A stretch of 64,000 bases of DNA, from assembly GCA_965232895.1 (NCBI GenBank), contig OZ247430.1:992001-1056000 (forward strand), read 5' to 3'. A program made the translations under genes and the position numbers. Every line of letters begins with the position of its first letter. The stretch's first letter is position 1. Positions 1 to 7,962 of this stretch are shown piece after piece. The notes under the pieces are model-generated. The model was given only the letters and a program-made list of their open reading frames with translations. It searched no databases and was not told the origin of the DNA. This stretch comes from Bin87 sp965232895. GTDB lineage: Bacteria > Chloroflexota > Dehalococcoidia > Lucifugimonadales > UBA3495.

Positions 1-1326
1 GCCAATCCACAGGGCGGTGCGGGCCAGTTCCGCCGCGTAGGGGTTTATCTCCAGGCCCTGCATTTGGTCAGGTTTGACCGCCGGCGACAAGCCGTGCCAA
101 CCCTGGGCGGCGGCAAAGTCAATCACGCGCTTTTCCAGGTCCAGCAGGCCGCGCAGGGCCAGGTACAGGAAGTTGCCGCTGCCGCAAGCCGGGTCCAGCA
201 CGGTTACGCCGGCCAGCCGTTCCTGGAATTGGCACAGGCGGATCCAGGCGGCGTCGGAGTCGCCATCGGCCAGCAGTTCGTCAACCTCCTGGCGAGCATC
301 ATCCCACTCGCGTTCCAGCGGGTCCATTACCACCGGGTTGATTACCAGCATGATGTCGTCGGCGCCGGTGTAGTGGGCGCCCAGCCGGGCCCTCTGGGAG
401 GCATCCAGGGCGCGCTCAAAGAGGGTGCCGAAGATGGACGGTTCGATGTTGCGCCAGTTCTTGCTGACGGCCTCGCCCAGGCGCTGCACGGCGTTCGGGC
501 TGAGCTCAACCCGCGCGTCGGGCCGGAACGGGTCGCTCCGGAACAAGTCTCCATTAAAGTGGGCGATTTCGTGGGGGCCGAAAAGACCGCCGCCGGCCAT
601 CTGCTCAAAGAGGTTGGCGATGGCGCGATTGGACAGGTCGGGCCGCTGCCGGTTGGCGTTGAGGATGTCGGCAAGAATGCTCTCGGGCAGGAGGCCGGCG
701 TCCTCGGCGTACAGGCAGAACACGATGCGATTGAGGTAGCGGGCCAATCGCTCCGGCCCCGTATCGGAGTACGGGGTGACGTTGTCACGGTCGTGCCGCT
801 CCACGTCGGCAACAATGTCGCGGAAAAGCTCGGCGGTCTCCCGGGTGACGTCTTCCACCGAGCGGTTGGGACGGAATTCGTCGGGGGCGAAAAAGCAGTT
901 GCGCAGCCTGGCCAGCTGCGGCTGCTGATCCAGTTCCAGGATTGGGATCTCGTGGAGAACGGTCTCCATCCCCGGGAAGTTGGTGCGTATCTGTATCCGC
1001 CGGAAGGACGATACAATCAGCAGCGGCGGGGTTTTCAGATAGACCTGATACCGGAGCAGTTGGTTGAACGCGCCGGGCAGTTGGTCGTCGCTGCCCTTGA
1101 ACTCCCAGCCGAAACGGTCTTCCAGGTAGGCGTCGGCGAAACCGCCGGGAACCCACTTTTCAAAAGTGAAAACGTCCGGGTTGCCGTAGACCACGGGCGT
1201 GGTATGCCCTGCCAGAGCGCAGAGGTCCAGGAACATTTCCTGCGACGCCTGCTTCTCGCCGAACTCAACGTTGCGCCACTTGGCGATGAACTGCGGCGGC
1301 GTCATTGCGGGAAGTTGGGGCGTCAT
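1..1326 (-). CDS. MmeI-type restriction-methylase, N-terminal part (partial)
   Basis: The minus strand is open from an ATG at 1326 to the window edge (442 codons, 3' end missing). The protein begins like the MmeI family of single-chain type IIL restriction-modification enzymes (full length about 900 aa). The N-terminal nuclease site is intact: D65, then E75-F-K77, the D-x9-E-x-K spacing of MmeI. A helical spacer follows with LGAHYT near residue 325, then the SAM-binding motif I VLDPACGSGNF around D378 and LEINPYAAELARTALW. The catalytic NPPY-type motif and target-recognition domain would lie outside the window. Its ATG overlaps the TGA of the upstream retropepsin-like gene (ATGA at 1326-1323), so the two are probably translated in a coupled way. 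Family assignment is firm; specificity and activity cannot be judged from the visible part. Confidence 0.85.
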   Translation of the reverse strand, partial: MTPQLPAMTPPQFIAKWRNVEFGEKQASQEMFLDLCALAGHTTPVVYGNPDVFTFEKWVPGGFADAYLEDRFGWEFKGSDDQLPGAFNQLLRYQVYLKTPPLLIVSSFRRIQIRTNFPGMETVLHEIPILELDQQPQLARLRNCFFAPDEFRPNRSVEDVTRETAELFRDIVADVERHDRDNVTPYSDTGPERLARYLNRIVFCLYAEDAGLLPESILADILNANRQRPDLSNRAIANLFEQMAGGGLFGPHEIAHFNGDLFRSDPFRPDARVELSPNAVQRLGEAVSKNWRNIEPSIFGTLFERALDASQRARLGAHYTGADDIMLVINPVVMDPLEREWDDARQEVDELLADGDSDAAWIRLCQFQERLAGVTVLDPACGSGNFLYLALRGLLDLEKRVIDFAAAQGWHGLSPAVKPDQMQGLEINPYAAELARTALWIG

Positions 1327-1676
1327 ATAGTGAGTTCGGCCACCGGCGTCAGCTTCTGGTTCACCGGGTCGACGGCCAGGTCGAAGTTCTCCAATGTCGT
1401 GGCCCCCAACAGATAGCGTCCTTCTCGACCGAAAATCACCGGGCACGGCATTACTTCAGCGCTGACCGAAATCATGGCCGCGCCTATATCGTACGTCTCA
1501 GTCCTGCCGTCGGCCATCGTGAAGGTACGCTGCCGAGTCGGTGTGATGCCCAGTCGGTGCAGCAATGACGCCGGCATCATCGAATGGGTAGCCCCAGTGT
1601 CCACCAAAGCGGTTACGGCAACCGGATCATCACCGCCCAGTCCGGCTACTCCAATTTCGATCCGAAAAGTTCCCAT
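1323..1676 (-). CDS. retropepsin-like aspartic peptidase (clan AA)
   Basis: 117 aa single-lobe retropepsin fold. Sequence evidence: the active-site motif VDTGATHS at residues 25-32, a following PASLLHRLGI segment, the central FTMADGR strand, and a C-terminal LLGATTLENF...VDPV motif matching the ILGxxxL flap/core strand of AF_0612-like bacterial clan AA proteins. Retropepsins work as homodimers, each subunit giving one DTG. No signal peptide or membrane segment is seen, so it should be cytosolic. The stop overlaps the start of the MmeI-type gene, making a two-gene operon. It is one of five paralogous retropepsin-like genes in this window. Substrate unknown; it could mature or degrade the partner enzyme, but that is inference. 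Confidence 0.8.
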   Translation of the reverse strand: MGTFRIEIGVAGLGGDDPVAVTALVDTGATHSMMPASLLHRLGITPTRQRTFTMADGRTETYDIGAAMISVSAEVMPCPVIFGREGRYLLGATTLENFDLAVDPVNQKLTPVAELTI

Positions 1677-1819
1677 GGTTCCAGTCCTCTTCTCGCCATC
1701 TTACCATTCGTTCTGCCGACCAGCTTTTCGGCCGGACCTTGCGGACGGCTGTATAATCCCCCCATCCCGCCGAACCCGCCCCTTCCGGCGCGTTCGCATC
1801 TCAACGGAGGCTATTCTCT

Positions 1820-2638
1820 ATGGATTTTGGACTTGAAGGCAAACTGGCATTTGTGGGCGGAGCCAGCCGCGGCATCGGCAAGGCAATCGCCCTGGAACTC
1901 GCCCGCGAGGGCGCCGACGTGGTCGTGGCATCACGCTCCATGCCCGACCTCGAGGCGACCGCCGCCGAGATCGTCGAGACCACCGGCCGCCGCGCCATCC
2001 CCATGTCCTTTGACGCCACCAATCGCGAGCAGGTAGACCGCGTCATCAACTCCGCCGCCGACACCCTGGGCGGGCTGCACATCCTGGTCAACAGCGCGTC
2101 CCTGCCCGGCGGCTCGCCGTCGGCCACCGGCCCCATCGAGGACCTCATCGACGAGGAACTGATCAGCGACTTCGACGTGAAGTTCGTCGGCGCGCTGCGC
2201 TGCTCCCGGGCCGCCATCCCCCTGCTCAAGGCCCAGGGATTCGGGCGCATCATCAACATCAGCGGCCTCAACGCCCGCAACGCCGGCAACCTCAGCGGCG
2301 GCGCGCGCAACACCTCGCTGGTGCACATGACCAAGACCCTGGCATCCCAACTGGGTCAATTCGGCATCACCGTGAACTGCATCCATCCCGGCACCACGCG
2401 CACCGAGCGCACGCCGAGCCTGCTGGCCGCCCGCGCCGAGCAGCTGGGCGTCTCGCCGGAAGAGGCCGAGGCGCAGGACTTCGCCCCCGGCTCGGCGCGC
2501 GGCAACCACATCTGCCGCATGGTGGACGCCTCGGAGATCGGCTACCTGACCGCCTTCCTCGCCTCCGACAAGGCCTGGGCCATCACTGGCGAGCTGATCG
2601 CGGCCGGCGGCGGCACGGGCAGCGCGGTGTACTACTAA
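1820..2638 (+). CDS. SDR-family oxidoreductase-like protein lacking the catalytic Tyr/Lys
   Basis: 272 aa short-chain dehydrogenase/reductase with a good Shine-Dalgarno GGAGG at 1804-1808. The Rossmann dinucleotide motif GGASRGIG is at residues 13-20, NSAS at 91-94 replaces the usual NNAG, and the active-site strand INISG carries S148. Aligned from the conserved helix ending TKTLA (171-175), the usual Y-x3-K pair is G160 and N164, so the classic catalytic dyad is absent although the coenzyme-binding fold is kept. The C-terminus (GELIAAGGGTG) is typical of the family. It may be a member of a diverged SDR group with other chemistry, or a binding protein. It precedes a CaiB-type gene, suggesting a role near acyl-CoA metabolism. 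Confidence 0.85.
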   Translation: MDFGLEGKLAFVGGASRGIGKAIALELAREGADVVVASRSMPDLEATAAEIVETTGRRAIPMSFDATNREQVDRVINSAADTLGGLHILVNSASLPGGSPSATGPIEDLIDEELISDFDVKFVGALRCSRAAIPLLKAQGFGRIINISGLNARNAGNLSGGARNTSLVHMTKTLASQLGQFGITVNCIHPGTTRTERTPSLLAARAEQLGVSPEEAEAQDFAPGSARGNHICRMVDASEIGYLTAFLASDKAWAITGELIAAGGGTGSAVYY

Positions 2639-2698
2639 GGTCTTACGAGCCCTGGCTGTGCCGACGGTCTTACCCAACGCCGTCGGCGCTGGGCTATC

Positions 2699-3112
2699 AT
2701 GGACATACCAGTAGGCGACGCGATCAAGCACATCCCGTTTATCGTTCTCGGCATCTGGCCAATCAACTTGCTTACCCTGTGGGCACAGGGCCACGCTTGG
2801 GGTTGGAACCAATCGCCGGAAGCGATAATGGGACTATGGGAGTGGGGCGCTTTCGTTTCACTCTCGTTCGCGATTCTAGTTGAATTGGGGGTCAAGATGT
2901 TTATCGCTTTAGCAGAACGTCGTCGTCGCATCGAAGCGGCAAAAGAAGAAGGTCGCAAAGAGGGACTCAAGGAGGGACTCAAAGAAGGGCTCAAAGAGGC
3001 CAACGAGATGCTTATGGTCCTCAATGCCGCGGCCCGTACCAACCCCGACCTTCTACCGTCTCTGCTGGAGGAGTACCAGGAGAAATACCAGAACGGCTCG
3101 GCAGCCGCGTAG
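2699..3112 (+). CDS. small membrane protein with GLKE repeats
   Basis: 137 aa hypothetical. Two hydrophobic segments (about residues 11-27 and 46-64) are followed by a charged helix with four in-frame GLKE tetrapeptides (about residues 85-100), encoded by near-perfect 12-nt DNA repeats around 2958-2998, and an acidic helical tail. The layout (membrane anchor plus expandable charged tetrapeptide repeat) is the same as in the unrelated-sequence gene at 8628-9245. It ends 16 bases before the CaiB start. No strong ribosome-binding site is seen before the ATG. Function unknown. Confidence 0.6.
   Translation: MDIPVGDAIKHIPFIVLGIWPINLLTLWAQGHAWGWNQSPEAIMGLWEWGAFVSLSFAILVELGVKMFIALAERRRRIEAAKEEGRKEGLKEGLKEGLKEANEMLMVLNAAARTNPDLLPSLLEEYQEKYQNGSAAA
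2958..3000 (+). repeat. 12-nt tandem repeat encoding GLKE
   Basis: Near-identical 12-nt units (ggactcaaggag and variants) repeat in tandem inside the small membrane-protein gene. In-frame length means copy-number change would lengthen or shorten a charged coiled-coil-like helix without frameshift. Confidence 0.7.
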
Positions 3113-3128
3113 CCGACAGGCGGTGACC

Positions 3129-4331
3129 ATGACGAACGCATCCGCTCCCCTCTCTGGCGTGCGCGTCGCCGACTTCTCCGTGCACGCGGCCGGACCCTTC
3201 GCCGGCATGATCCTGGCCTCCCTGGGCGCCGACGTGATCAAGGTCGAATCGGCGGCGCGGCTGGACATCACGCGTCGACCCCACGCAATGTACGGCAAAC
3301 CCCCATCGTCCTTTGAGCAGGTCAACGCCAGCAAGCGCTCCGTCACGCTCAACCTCAAGGAGGCGCGGGCGCTGGAACTGGCCTACGACCTGGTGCGCAT
3401 CTCCGACGTGGTGCTGGAGAACTTCCGGCCCGGGGTGATGGACCGCCTGGGCCTGGGCTACCCGCAGCTCAGGGAGATTAAGCCCGATATCATCATGGTG
3501 TCGCTGTCATCCAACGGGCAGACCGGACCCGAGGCACGCTACGCCGGATACGCCCCCATGTTCGCGGCCCTGGGCGGGCTGGGGTACCTCACCGGCTATC
3601 CCGACGGGCCGCCGGTGGAACTGCGCCACGCCATGGACCACACCGGCGGGATGATGGCCGCCTTCTCGGCGGTCGCCGCCCTGTGCGCCCACCGCAACCA
3701 CCAGGTGGGCCAGCGCGCCGACGTCGCCGTGCGGGACATCGCCACCGCCTTCATGGGCCATGCCCTGATGGACACCGCCATGAACGACCGGGACGCCGTG
3801 CGCCTGGGCAACCGGGACGACGCCATGGCGCCCCATGGGGTGTTCCCCTGCCTGGGAGAGGACCAGTGGGTAACCATCGCAGTTGGCAACGACGAAGATT
3901 GGCGCGCCCTCAAAACAGTGATGGGCAACCCGTCGTGGGCCGATGCTGGCGAATACGGCGACGCCTTCCTGCGCTGGCAGAACCAGGACACCCTGGAACA
4001 CAACCTGTCGCAATGGACGACCGCCCGCACCGCCACCGAGATCACCGGTCTGTTGCAATCCGCCGGCATCGCCGCTTTCCCATCGCTGTCTGCCGACCAG
4101 CTCATGGATGACCCGCACCTGGCCGAACGCGAAGCCTTCCCCACCACGGTTCATGCCGAGAAGGGGGAGCAGAGAGCCGTGGCTCCTCCCTGGCGCTTTT
4201 CCGAAACGCCCACCGACCCCCTGCGCTGGACGCCCGACCTGGGCGAGCACAACCACGAGGTATTCTGTGGCTTGCTGGGCATGGACGATACTGAACTCAA
4301 CGCCCTCCAGAACGCCAGGATCGTTTGGTAA
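3129..4331 (+). CDS. CaiB/BaiF-family (class III) CoA-transferase
   Basis: 400 aa. Start set at the ATG at 3129, because earlier in-frame codons lie inside the preceding gene. Family hallmarks: N-terminal LSGVRVADFSVHAAGPFAG, LGADVIKVE (32-40), ENFRPGVMDRLGLGY (97-111), and the motif around the catalytic aspartate, MDHTGG with D170, at the conserved 16-residue spacing before the AL of the following helix. These enzymes move CoA between carboxylic acids through an aspartyl-CoA thioester. Substrate cannot be predicted. It lies between small repeat-protein genes and upstream of a crotonase. Confidence 0.9.
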   Translation: MTNASAPLSGVRVADFSVHAAGPFAGMILASLGADVIKVESAARLDITRRPHAMYGKPPSSFEQVNASKRSVTLNLKEARALELAYDLVRISDVVLENFRPGVMDRLGLGYPQLREIKPDIIMVSLSSNGQTGPEARYAGYAPMFAALGGLGYLTGYPDGPPVELRHAMDHTGGMMAAFSAVAALCAHRNHQVGQRADVAVRDIATAFMGHALMDTAMNDRDAVRLGNRDDAMAPHGVFPCLGEDQWVTIAVGNDEDWRALKTVMGNPSWADAGEYGDAFLRWQNQDTLEHNLSQWTTARTATEITGLLQSAGIAAFPSLSADQLMDDPHLAEREAFPTTVHAEKGEQRAVAPPWRFSETPTDPLRWTPDLGEHNHEVFCGLLGMDDTELNALQNARIVW

Positions 4332-4377
4332 TATTAGCGCCGCTTGATCCTCAGTTTGCAGCCAAGGACCCTGAACT

Positions 4378-4806
4378 ATGCCAGCCGAATTAATACCCCA
4401 AGTAATTTACGGGGCAGTGCTGTTGTTCGTACTCGGTTCGATCGGTGCTTTGTGGCACCGGATGGGCAATATTCAGCGCGACCTCGGACGCTTGGAAGCC
4501 AATGTGTCTGGAACGCAAGCGTCATTGAACGAAAAAACGGAATCGCTGAACGAGAAAATCGACACGGTACAGTCCTCGTTGAACGAGAAAATCGACACGG
4601 TACAGTCCTCGTTGAACGAGAAAATCGACACGGTACAGTCCTCGTTGAACGAACTGACCAAAACGGTAGCGGAAATGCAACTCCAGATGCAGCGTAACCA
4701 CTACCAATTGATGATGGCTATCTTGTCTCACAGCCACCGCGCCGACGGCCGTCCAACCTTCGATCTACCTCCCGATTTTGAGCCAGGCCCTACAGAATCT
4801 GAATGA
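4378..4806 (+). CDS. membrane-anchored coiled-coil protein with 11-residue repeats
   Basis: 142 aa hypothetical. One N-terminal membrane segment (about residues 8-26) precedes a coiled coil made largely of an 11-residue unit, SLNEKIDTVQS, present in three perfect copies plus flanking degenerate ones (residues about 49-92), then a Gln/Met-rich helix and an acidic tail. A weak AAGGA precedes the ATG. The 11-residue (hendecad) period favours a straight, slightly right-handed coiled coil. Function unknown; no enzymatic motif is present. Confidence 0.6.
   Translation: MPAELIPQVIYGAVLLFVLGSIGALWHRMGNIQRDLGRLEANVSGTQASLNEKTESLNEKIDTVQSSLNEKIDTVQSSLNEKIDTVQSSLNELTKTVAEMQLQMQRNHYQLMMAILSHSHRADGRPTFDLPPDFEPGPTESE
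4548..4650 (+). repeat. 33-bp perfect tandem repeat, three copies
   Basis: Unit beginning gaacgagaaaatcgacacgg recurs at 4548, 4581 and 4614, with the fourth start at 4647 diverging. The copies are identical at DNA level, pointing to recent expansion. It encodes the hendecad coiled-coil of the surrounding gene. Confidence 0.9.
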
Positions 4807-4848
4807 TGGTAGCATTACACATCGGGCTCGACCTGCGAGAATGTTCCA

Positions 4849-5655
4849 ATGACCGATTACTCCTCGTACCAGCACCTGCTCATCGAAAAGTCCGACGGCA
4901 TCATCACCCTGACGATGAACCGTCCGGAGACTCTGAACTCCACCAACTTCCGCCTGCATAACGAGCTCAGCCGCATCTGGCTGGACATCGGCGCCGACCC
5001 CGAGGTTCGGGTCGCCGTGGTCACCGGCGCCGGCGAGGCCTTCTCGGCCGGCGGCGACTTCGAGATGATCGAGCAGGCCATCGACAATCCGGCCATCGTC
5101 GCGCAGAACACCAAAGAGGCCGGCGATATCGTCTATAACATCCTGAACCTGGACAAGCCGGTCATCTCCGCCATCAACGGCGTGGCCGTGGGCGCGGGAC
5201 TGGCGGTCGCTCTGATGGCCGACATCTCCATCGCCGCCGAGGACGCCCGCATCACCGACGGACACATCCGGTTGGGCGTGGCCGCCGGCGACCACGCCGC
5301 CATCATCTGGCCCCTGCTCTGCGGCATGGCCAAGGCCAAGTACTACCTGCTCACCTGCGACTTCCTGGACGGCAGGGAGGCGGAGCGCATCGGGCTGGTC
5401 AGCATGGCCGTGCCCCGGGACGAGCTGATGGAAACCGCCATGCGCGTCGCCCGACGTCTCGCCGACGGCCCGCAGCCGGCCATCCGCTTCACCAAGCGCG
5501 CGCTGAACCAGTGGCTCCGCCAGGCCGGTCACACCTCCTTCGACTACTCCCTCCTGGCCGAGGCCCTGGGCTTCTTCGGCGACGACGTGAAGGAGGGCCT
5601 GGCCGCCCTGCGCGAACGCCGCCGGCCGGAGTATCCATCAGCAAGAGAAAGCTGA
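4849..5655 (+). CDS. enoyl-CoA hydratase/isomerase-family (crotonase fold) protein, non-canonical active site
   Basis: 268 aa, usual length for the family. The CoA-binding/oxyanion-hole segments are present (AFSAGGDFEM near 64-73 and GVAVGAGLAVALMAD near 114-128). The two glutamates that act in classical enoyl-CoA hydratase are replaced: the GGGCE position aligns with GAGLA, and the PEIxLG motif reads GHIRLG. So it is a crotonase-superfamily acyl-CoA enzyme but probably not a standard hydratase. The retropepsin-methylase pair starts 2 bases after its stop, so they may share a transcript. Confidence 0.85.
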   Translation: MTDYSSYQHLLIEKSDGIITLTMNRPETLNSTNFRLHNELSRIWLDIGADPEVRVAVVTGAGEAFSAGGDFEMIEQAIDNPAIVAQNTKEAGDIVYNILNLDKPVISAINGVAVGAGLAVALMADISIAAEDARITDGHIRLGVAAGDHAAIIWPLLCGMAKAKYYLLTCDFLDGREAERIGLVSMAVPRDELMETAMRVARRLADGPQPAIRFTKRALNQWLRQAGHTSFDYSLLAEALGFFGDDVKEGLAALRERRRPEYPSARES

Positions 5656-5657
5656 TT

Positions 5658-6071
5658 ATGGGAACCTTCAGATATCCACTGGAAGTTATTTCCGCAGACG
5701 GCGCTCGCTCCGAGACCATAGATGCTCTGGTGGATACTGGCTCCACCTTCACGTGTCTGCCGGCGTCGCGGCTGCGCGAGTTGGGAATAGTCTCCTGCCG
5801 TCGCATCCAATCGGAACTGCCGGACGGCAGCATGGTAGCTGACAAAGTAGGCGAGGCGTATGTCCGTGTGGCCGGAGTTGAACGGCCTACCATCGTCACT
5901 TTCGCCGACGAAAATGCCCCGCCTGTCATCGGCAAGTACACCCTGGAGGGCGCGCTGTTGGTGGTTGACCCGGTGCGGCAACGGCTGGCGCCAACCCACG
6001 CGCTGCGGATAAGTCGCCGAACCCGATCCATCGCTTCCTCGGCCCTACATCATCACGCTTTTCTGTCATGA
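5658..6071 (+). CDS. retropepsin-like aspartic peptidase (clan AA)
   Basis: 137 aa. The ATG at 5658 follows a purine-rich AGAGAAAG, and the N-terminus MGTF matches the paralog at 1323-1676. Active site VDTGSTFT near residues 26-33, PASRLRELGI, SELPDGSMVAD, and the C-terminal VIGKYTLEGALLVVDPV core motif. The last codons run into an ATGA overlap with the following DNA methyltransferase (ATG 6068, TGA 6069-6071). This repeats the arrangement at 1323-1326 with a different methylase family. Presumed homodimeric cytosolic peptidase or peptidase-fold regulator; substrate unknown. Confidence 0.8.
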   Translation: MGTFRYPLEVISADGARSETIDALVDTGSTFTCLPASRLRELGIVSCRRIQSELPDGSMVADKVGEAYVRVAGVERPTIVTFADENAPPVIGKYTLEGALLVVDPVRQRLAPTHALRISRRTRSIASSALHHHAFLS

Positions 6072-7798
6072 CCTCAACCCAGGCAACCACTGCCAACCGT
6101 CTCTTCTATGGCGATAACCTCGACATACTGCGGGGCTACATCGCTGACGAGAGCGTTGACCTGGTTTACCTCGACCCGCCTTTCAACTCCAACGCCACCT
6201 ACAACGTGCTGTTCCGGGAGCGAACGGGTGAGGAGTCTCCGGCGCAAATCAGGGCGTTCACCGACACCTGGGAGTGGACCTCGGAAACGGAATTGACCTT
6301 TGAGCGGGACATCATCGGCAATCCGGCCGTGCCGGCGGCGGTGAAGGACATGATTACTGCCTTCCGCCAGTTTGTGGGCCGCAACGCAATGATGGCCTAC
6401 CTGGTGATGATGGCGCCGCGGTTGGTGGAGTTGCACCGTGTCCTCAAACCAACGGGCAGCCTCTACCTGCACTGCGACCCGACCGCAGGCCATTACCTGA
6501 AGCTGCTGCTTGATGCAGTGTTTGGCATGGGTAATTATCGTAATGAAATTGCCTGGCGCAGGACGAACGCGCATAACGACGCCAAACAGGGACGGCAACA
6601 ATACGGCAACGTGCGCGATACGATACTCTTCTACACCAAGAGCAATACATGGCAATGGAATTGGCAGTACACCGAATACGATGGTGAATACGTGGACAAT
6701 TTCTACAAATTCACCGAGGATGGTTCAGGTCGCCGGTACCAGATGGGAGACTTGACCGCGGCCAAGCCAGGTGGCGATACCAGTTACGAGTGGCGTGTGA
6801 AACGCCCTCAAGGTGGCGAGTGGGAATCTGATTTAGCGGATGAATACACCAGTCCTATTGATGGTTGGGAGTACAAAGGGGTTCCGCCATATCAAGGGAG
6901 GTACTGGGGGTACTCGAAGGATGGAATGGTTGCGATGGCCGGACAAGGTCGTCTGGCATATACACGAACGGGAGTGCCGAGGTTCAAGCGTTACCTGGAC
7001 GAAATGCCGGGGGTCCCGTTGCAAAATGATTGGACGGATATACGTCCGGCCTCCCGTTCCGAATCACTCGGTTACCCTACACAAAAGCCTGAGGCGCTAT
7101 TGGAGCGCATCATCAGGGCTTCATCTAACGAAGAGGATGTGGTGCTGGACCCCTTCTGCGGGTGTGGCACGGCGGTAGCGGCGGCACATAAGTTGGGGCG
7201 GCAGTGGGCAGGTATAGACATTACCCATTTGGCTGTAGCTCTGATGAAGAACCGTCTCAAGACTGCCTTCAACCTGGAAGCCGGCAGCGATTATGAGGTG
7301 GTTGGCGAACCGCAGGATGAAGGCAGCGCCCGGGCATTGTGGGAACAGGACCCGTATCAGTTCCAGTTCTGGGCCGTGTCTCTTCTGGAGGCGCAACCCC
7401 AATCTGCCCAGCGTCGGGGCGCAGACCGGGGTGTCGACGGTGTGCTCTATTTCATTGACGGCCGCCGGCGCACGCCGCAAAAGGCGGTGATACAGGTCAA
7501 GGGCGGCCGAGTATCATCGCCACAAGTGCGCGACCTCAAAGGCGTGGTGGAACGAGAGCAAGCGGCCCTGGGGCTGTTCATCTCCCTGGAACCGCCCACG
7601 CGCGAAATGCAGCGGGAAGCAGCCAGCGGTGGTATTTTCCATTCGGATCTGTGGGAGCGGGATTTTCCCAAAATCCAGTTGCGCACCGTAGGCGAAATGC
7701 TGTCCGGCAATGGCTTCAACCTGCCTCCCGTTTCTTCTGCTTACCAGCCCGCTCGACGTGTTGGGCAATCCCAAGGAAACCAAGCCAACTTGGTTTAG
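6068..7798 (+). CDS. beta-class DNA methyltransferase fused to an Mrr-like nuclease domain
   Basis: 576 aa. The catalytic motif IV DPPF (36-39) comes before the SAM motif DPFCGCGT (from D361) and IDITHLAVALM, the order of beta-class (type III Mod-like) N6-adenine/N4-cytosine methyltransferases. After about residue 420 there is a second domain with G455-V-D457-G, a beta strand, then Q476-V-K478, the D-(Q/E)-x-K signature of Mrr-like PD-(D/E)xK nucleases, followed by VRDLKGVVERE. This looks like a single-chain modification-restriction enzyme. Translation is coupled to the retropepsin-like gene by an ATGA overlap. A truncated paralog of its N-terminus is at 23368-23913. Recognition site unknown. 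Confidence 0.85.
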   Translation: MTSTQATTANRLFYGDNLDILRGYIADESVDLVYLDPPFNSNATYNVLFRERTGEESPAQIRAFTDTWEWTSETELTFERDIIGNPAVPAAVKDMITAFRQFVGRNAMMAYLVMMAPRLVELHRVLKPTGSLYLHCDPTAGHYLKLLLDAVFGMGNYRNEIAWRRTNAHNDAKQGRQQYGNVRDTILFYTKSNTWQWNWQYTEYDGEYVDNFYKFTEDGSGRRYQMGDLTAAKPGGDTSYEWRVKRPQGGEWESDLADEYTSPIDGWEYKGVPPYQGRYWGYSKDGMVAMAGQGRLAYTRTGVPRFKRYLDEMPGVPLQNDWTDIRPASRSESLGYPTQKPEALLERIIRASSNEEDVVLDPFCGCGTAVAAAHKLGRQWAGIDITHLAVALMKNRLKTAFNLEAGSDYEVVGEPQDEGSARALWEQDPYQFQFWAVSLLEAQPQSAQRRGADRGVDGVLYFIDGRRRTPQKAVIQVKGGRVSSPQVRDLKGVVEREQAALGLFISLEPPTREMQREAASGGIFHSDLWERDFPKIQLRTVGEMLSGNGFNLPPVSSAYQPARRVGQSQGNQANLV

Positions 7799-7821
7799 CT
7801 CACAGTAGTATAAATTATCCA

Positions 7822-7945
7822 ATGCGACGGCGCCGAAAGTACCGTATTGCCTGGCTGCGCCGTCTCGCTGGCCGGTTTCTGCCCCAGGCCACGCCCCAGC
7901 CGGAGATAGGGAGTCCATCTGAAGCATCTCTACCGGCGCTGTGAT
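7822..7945 (+). pseudogene. remnant of the N-terminus of the EGR-repeat membrane protein
   Basis: The translation AWLRRLAGRFLPQATPQPE matches residues 7-25 of the intact gene at 8628 (VWLRRLAGRLLPPATPQPE). DNA similarity continues through tccatctg-agcatct-taccggcg with small indels that break the frame. It is therefore a decayed partial copy. The toxin-antitoxin pair 7963-8557 lies exactly between this remnant and the full-length copy. Confidence 0.65.
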
Positions 7946-7962
7946 GGGCACGACGCCGCCAC

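Noticed and set aside
64..1416. 450-codon open frame on the plus strand at the left edge
   Set aside because: It is antisense to the MmeI-type gene, has no family similarity and shows the low-complexity composition typical of GC-rich shadow frames.
4548..4650. CRISPR array
   Set aside because: The 33-bp repeats are contiguous without spacers and lie in frame in a coiled-coil gene. No other spaced direct repeats of 25-40 bp were seen in the window.
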